Assembly: GCA_012840245.1 (NCBI GenBank)
Contig: DULR01000046.1
Coordinates: forward strand, 1 to 36,512
Length of the DNA stretch: 36,512 nucleotides
Source: Clostridiaceae bacterium
Lineage (GTDB): Bacteria > Bacillota > Clostridia > DSM-8532
Direction: 5' to 3'
The notes under the pieces are model-generated. The model had not been told where the DNA came from and did no database searches. It was given only the letters and a program-made list of their open reading frames with translations. Below are positions 33,141 through 36,512 of the stretch, one piece after another. Both the position numbers and the translations under genes were made by a program. Within the stretch, counting starts at the first letter, position 1. Each line of letters opens with the position of its first letter.

Positions 33141-34799
33141 ATGATTCAAAAGGATATAAGGATTGATCTGAACGGACAGGAAGTCCATGTGGAGAAGGGT
33201 ACCCGGATCGAAGAACTGGCAAAAGGCAGGGCAGGCAAAAAAGGCGCTCTTATCGTAGCAGCTCTTGTCGATAATGAGATCAGGGAGTTGACCTATCCTA
33301 TAGAAAAAGACTGCAGCATCAGTTTTATTGATTTGTCCACAGAAGATGGCATGAGAATATATGAAAGAAGCCTGAACTTTTTGCTCATAAAGGCAGTGCA
33401 TGACTTGTTCCCCGACAAGGAGCTTCAGATACGCCACTCTGTAAGCAGGGGTGTTTTCTTTGAAATAATCGACTACAATGTCACCTCTGTTGATGCCGAA
33501 AAAATCGAAAGGCGCATGCGCGAGCTGGTGAAGCTGGATATAAAATTTACAAAGGTCATCGTATCCATTGACGAAGCCAGGAAAATATTCCTCAAAAGTG
33601 GAAGGGAAGACAGGTACCGTGCTATAGAAAACAGGGAAAAGGATTATGTCACCCTTTATATTTTCGATGACCTGGAAGATTATTTTTATGGTTATATGGT
33701 GCCCAGTTCTGGCTACTTAAGCCTTTTTGGACTGGAAGCCAGCCACGGTGGGCTCGTTCTTATACTGCCCAAGAAGGAAAACCCGGTTCTTCTTCCTGAT
33801 GTGCCGATCCCTCAGAAACTTTTCAACATTTTTAAAGAGTACAGCGACTGGATCAATATCCTGGGTGTCGAGGATGTAGGAAAGCTGAACGAAGCTTATG
33901 AAAACAACCGCCTGAAGGAACTGGTGCTTATAGCCGAAGCTCTTCATGAAAAAAAGATCGCCCTCATCGCCGATATGATCAAGCAATGTCAGCCTGAAAA
34001 AAGACTTATTATGATCGCAGGACCTTCTTCCTCCGGGAAAACGACATTCGCGCAACGGCTTGCGATACAGCTTAAGGTGAACGGGATCACTCCGCTGACA
34101 ATATCTGTGGACGATTATTTCGTCGATAAGACCAGGACTCCCCGGGATGAAGAAGGGAAGCCTGATTATGAGGCGTTGGAAACAGTCGATCTGCCTCTCT
34201 TCAACAGGGATATCAACACCTTGCTTTCAGGAGGAGAAATCGAGCTTCCTACGTTTAATTTCCTGACAGGAATGAGAGAATACAGAGGCAAAAAGCTTAA
34301 GCTGGAAGAGGGACAGGTGCTGATAATAGAAGGTATACACGCTCTGAATCCCAAAATGACGAGCGAAGTGGAGAATGCGAAAAAGTTCAATATCTATATC
34401 AGTGCAATAACCTCAATGCGCATAGATAAGCATAACCGTATCCCGACGACCGACTTAAGGCTTATAAGACGTATCGTCAGGGATAACAGATACAGGGGAA
34501 CATCAGCTCCGAGAACTCTTGAGATGTGGCCTGGCGTAAGAAAAGGAGAGGAGAAAAACATATTCCCGTTCCAGGAAGAGGCAGATGTCATGTTCAACTC
34601 CTCTCTCATTTATGAGCTTCTGATGCTAAAGCCGCTGGTCATGCCTCTGCTTCAGGAGATAACCAGCGATACGCCGAAATATGCGGAGGCGCGAAGACTT
34701 ATAGAATTCTTGAGCTATTTTAAGTCGGCTCCGATGGATGACGTGCCGCCCAACTCGATCTTAAGAGAGTTTATCGGTGGTTCGGTGTTCGCTGAATGA
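33141..34799 (+). CDS. Nucleoside kinase of the uridine kinase/phosphoribulokinase family with TGS-type N-terminus
   Basis: Cytoplasmic protein of 552 residues, start after AGGAGG. The first 60 residues are TGS-like (DLNGQEVHVEKGTRIEELA). Residues about 65-200 resemble the second additional domain of threonyl-tRNA synthetase (IRHSVSRGVFFEI). The kinase domain has the Walker A motif GPSSSGKTT (294-302, K300), SVDDYFVDKTRTPRDEEG, and LIIEGIHALNP. This fusion is widespread in Clostridia and annotated as nucleoside or uridine kinase. The tRNA-synthetase-like front has no established role. It sits 89 bases upstream of an rRNA methyltransferase. Confidence 0.87.
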   Translation: MIQKDIRIDLNGQEVHVEKGTRIEELAKGRAGKKGALIVAALVDNEIRELTYPIEKDCSISFIDLSTEDGMRIYERSLNFLLIKAVHDLFPDKELQIRHSVSRGVFFEIIDYNVTSVDAEKIERRMRELVKLDIKFTKVIVSIDEARKIFLKSGREDRYRAIENREKDYVTLYIFDDLEDYFYGYMVPSSGYLSLFGLEASHGGLVLILPKKENPVLLPDVPIPQKLFNIFKEYSDWINILGVEDVGKLNEAYENNRLKELVLIAEALHEKKIALIADMIKQCQPEKRLIMIAGPSSSGKTTFAQRLAIQLKVNGITPLTISVDDYFVDKTRTPRDEEGKPDYEALETVDLPLFNRDINTLLSGGEIELPTFNFLTGMREYRGKKLKLEEGQVLIIEGIHALNPKMTSEVENAKKFNIYISAITSMRIDKHNRIPTTDLRLIRRIVRDNRYRGTSAPRTLEMWPGVRKGEEKNIFPFQEEADVMFNSSLIYELLMLKPLVMPLLQEITSDTPKYAEARRLIEFLSYFKSAPMDDVPPNSILREFIGGSVFAE

Positions 34800-34889
34800 C
34801 GACTGAATTATATTATAATAATAAACCTGGGAGAATGTCGTACTTCACAGACGAGAAAATCATAACCAACAGGATCAGAAGGAGAAGAA

Positions 34890-36020
34890 ATGGACAAACT
34901 GCGATTATTTGCCACAGCCGCTTTTGGAGTGGAGTCTGTCGTGGCAAGAGAATTGAAACACCTTGGGTATGGGGATACGCATACAGATAACGGGAGAATA
35001 TTTTTCGAAGGTGATTTTGAAGCAGTATGCAGGACTAATTTGTGGCTGCGTTCGGCAGAACGGGTGCATATCGTACTGAGTGAGTTTACTGCCACTACGT
35101 TCAGCGATTTATTCGATGCGACAGCTTCGATCCCTTGGGAAGACTGGCTTCCGAAGGATGCTGAATTCCCCGTTACCGGCAAGTGTGTCAAATCAGTACT
35201 GATGAGTATTTCCGATTGTCAGTCCATTATAAAGAAGGCGATCGTTGAGAGGCTCAAAAAAGTATATAAGCTGGAAACCTTTCCTGAAACGGGTTCCAGA
35301 TACCATATAGATTTTAGTATCACTAAGGATAAGGTCACCATTTCGCTGGATACGACAGGGGAAGGCCTCCATAAGAGGGGTTACAGAAGCCTTGGATACG
35401 AAGCTCCCATAAAGGAAACACTGGCTGCCGCAATGCTCATGATAAGCCGATGGACTCCGGGCAGACACCTGATAGATCCATTCTGCGGCTCCGGAACTAT
35501 TCCCATAGAAGCCGCTTTGATGGCTATGAACAAAGCCCCTGGCATCGACAGAGAATTTGATTGTCAGGAATGGTCCGTTATTCCGAAGAAAATCTGGTAT
35601 AACGCGCTCGATGAAGCCAGAGACCTTATAAAACCTGTCAATGAAATTACTATACAAGGATTCGATATAAATCCTGAAGCCATCAGTATGGCAAATTACC
35701 ATGCAAGACAGGCAGGGGTTTCAGATATCGTCCATTTTCAGGTCCGTGATATGAGGGACATCTCATCGAAGGCCAAATACGGGTTTATAATAACCAATCC
35801 TCCCTATGGACAGAGATTGGGAGAAAAAAAGGAAAACAGCCTGCTTTACCGGGATATGGGGAAGACCTTCAGCAAGCTTCCGACATGGTCGTATTATATT
35901 ATCAACGCCGATCCCGATTTTGAAAAACACTTCGGAAGGAAAGCCGACAAGAACCGCAAGCTATTTAACGGCGGACTCCTTTGCTATTACTATCAGTACT
36001 TCGGTCCCAAACCCGAATGA
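34890..36020 (+). CDS. THUMP-domain rRNA guanine-N2 methyltransferase (RlmL N-terminal type, YpsC-like)
   Basis: Protein of 376 residues, start after AAGGAG. The N-terminal ferredoxin-like and THUMP region (about 1-160) begins LRLFATAAFGVESVVARELKHLGY. The SAM-dependent domain has DPFCGSGTIPIEAALMA (from D196) and the catalytic NPPYGQRLGE (N303-P-P-Y). This composition matches the enzymes that methylate G2445 of 23S rRNA in E. coli (RlmL first half) and YpsC in Bacillus. It is the last recognisable gene before a repeat-rich end. Confidence 0.93.
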   Translation: MDKLRLFATAAFGVESVVARELKHLGYGDTHTDNGRIFFEGDFEAVCRTNLWLRSAERVHIVLSEFTATTFSDLFDATASIPWEDWLPKDAEFPVTGKCVKSVLMSISDCQSIIKKAIVERLKKVYKLETFPETGSRYHIDFSITKDKVTISLDTTGEGLHKRGYRSLGYEAPIKETLAAAMLMISRWTPGRHLIDPFCGSGTIPIEAALMAMNKAPGIDREFDCQEWSVIPKKIWYNALDEARDLIKPVNEITIQGFDINPEAISMANYHARQAGVSDIVHFQVRDMRDISSKAKYGFIITNPPYGQRLGEKKENSLLYRDMGKTFSKLPTWSYYIINADPDFEKHFGRKADKNRKLFNGGLLCYYYQYFGPKPE

Positions 36021-36071
36021 ATGTGTGTCACAGGGATGGTTCTGCTGACATGTCAAAGGGACGGACCTTTG
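36021..36071. repeat. GGGACGG-type intergenic repeat
   Basis: CAAAGG (36054-36059) and CCTTTG (36066-36071) form a small hairpin around GACGGA, preceded by CAGGGATGGTTCTGCTGACA. This resembles the GGGACGGTTCTC repeats known between genes in Clostridia and the hairpin at 10051-10111. Confidence 0.5.
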
Positions 36072-36118
36072 TGAACCTTATTTGATTAATGCGAATTTTA
36101 GCTGCATAGCCTTACTTT

Positions 36119-36155
36119 GTCATCCTGAGCGAAGCGCAGCGAAGTCGAAGGATCT
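36119..36155. repeat. Direct repeat copy 1
   Basis: A 37-base sequence beginning GTCATCCTGAGCGAAGCG is identical to 36451-36487. The core with alternating GAGCGAAGCGCAGCGAAG has internal short repeats. The upstream extension 36107-36129 matches the minus strand of 10188-10210. Confidence 0.85.
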
Positions 36156-36171
36156 TACTTTACTCATGTTT

Positions 36172-36450
36172 TGGCGGCCGCAAGGATCTCGCTCTGTTCG
36201 CCTTTAAGCACCTGCGTCAATATGATCCATTACCTCTATGATGTGGCATTCCTCCGCTTTCGCTCCGTCATGCCCCAAAGTGTGGTCGTTTTCTTACGGG
36301 TCGCTCAAACTTTTCTAATAGCGTCATCGCTCGGTGGTCATTTCCCTTCGAAGTGTATCGGCTCACTACCGCGAGAAACCTTGCACCCGCCTTTGTACCC
36401 CGCACCTCACTGAGTGCTCTAAATGATATCTTCAGCTCAATACCCGCGTC
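36172..36450. other. Gene-free stretch at the right end
   Basis: Between the two repeat copies I see no supportable gene. Open frames here have no ribosome binding site or recognisable product and are rich in Arg, Ser and Pro, as expected from non-coding sequence. Confidence 0.5.
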
Positions 36451-36487
36451 GTCATCCTGAGCGAAGCGCAGCGAAGTCGAAGGATCT
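36451..36487. repeat. Direct repeat copy 2
   Basis: Identical over 37 bases to 36119-36155, 332 bases apart. A further CGTCGCAGCGAC near the window edge (from 36501) repeats the same theme. Confidence 0.85.
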
Positions 36488-36512
36488 ATAAAAGATTCTT
36501 CGTCGCAGCGAC

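Noticed and set aside
36171-36413. An 80-residue frame at the right end
   Set aside because: No ribosome binding site and biased composition within a repeat-bearing gap.
36119-36487. The two identical 37-base repeats as a CRISPR array
   Set aside because: Only two copies 332 bases apart, with no regular spacers and no cas genes. The internal repeats of GAGCGAAGCG fit a dispersed intergenic element instead.

Overview
The window looks like a chromosomal segment of an anaerobic, endospore-forming member of the Clostridia (Bacillota). The evidence is a cotJABC spore-coat operon, a pyruvate:ferredoxin oxidoreductase, a phosphofructokinase with the residues of the pyrophosphate-dependent type, YesM/YesN two-component regulation, AGGAGG-type ribosome binding sites, and small protein families typical of Clostridia (DUF421/DUF4363 pair, DUF6774-like). 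No rRNA, tRNA, CRISPR array, transposase or phage gene was recognised. The species cannot be named from this sequence.

Positions 1-14016 form a polysaccharide-utilisation region that seems to hold two related copies of one gene set. Copy 1 is intact: a secreted GH16 glucanase-like enzyme with CBM5/12 and F5/8C binding domains, a YesM-type sensor kinase, a YesN-type AraC response regulator and an ABC solute-binding lipoprotein. Copy 2 is a larger GH16 protein in which the GH16+Ig unit is duplicated at exactly 365 residues, followed by a repeat-rich stretch (10024-10430) and then only the C-terminal half of a second solute-binding protein. The kinase, the regulator and the front of the binding protein are missing there, which suggests deletion. 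A GH94/GH149/GH161-type phosphorylase follows. With the cytoplasmic GH3 enzyme at 30856-32961 this suggests a route: surface GH16 cleavage of a beta-glucan, capture by the lipoprotein, then phosphorolysis and hydrolysis inside the cell. The permeases are not in the window.

Positions 14134-22378 carry a membrane TPR protein and central carbon metabolism: pfp on the minus strand, and a translationally coupled ribokinase-like kinase plus SIS isomerase. The isomerase keeps the four catalytic residues of arabinose-5-phosphate isomerase but lacks CBS domains. Then comes PFOR, with a Rex-like site and inverted repeats around its promoter.

Positions 22493-28381 are a run of small accessory genes: a lipoprotein, a PQ-loop-like membrane protein, an esterase-like hydrolase overlapping a DUF952 gene, an XRE regulator, DUF4363/DUF421, an amidohydrolase, a flavoredoxin-like protein and a DUF6774-like small protein. 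Two very short ORFs with strong ribosome binding sites lie in the gaps.

Positions 28681-36020 hold cotJABC and an AraC regulator on the minus strand, then GH3, a TGS-type nucleoside kinase and an RlmL-type rRNA methyltransferase on the plus strand. The right end (36021-36512) has no gene and carries dispersed intergenic repeats that also occur at the scar near 10050-10210.
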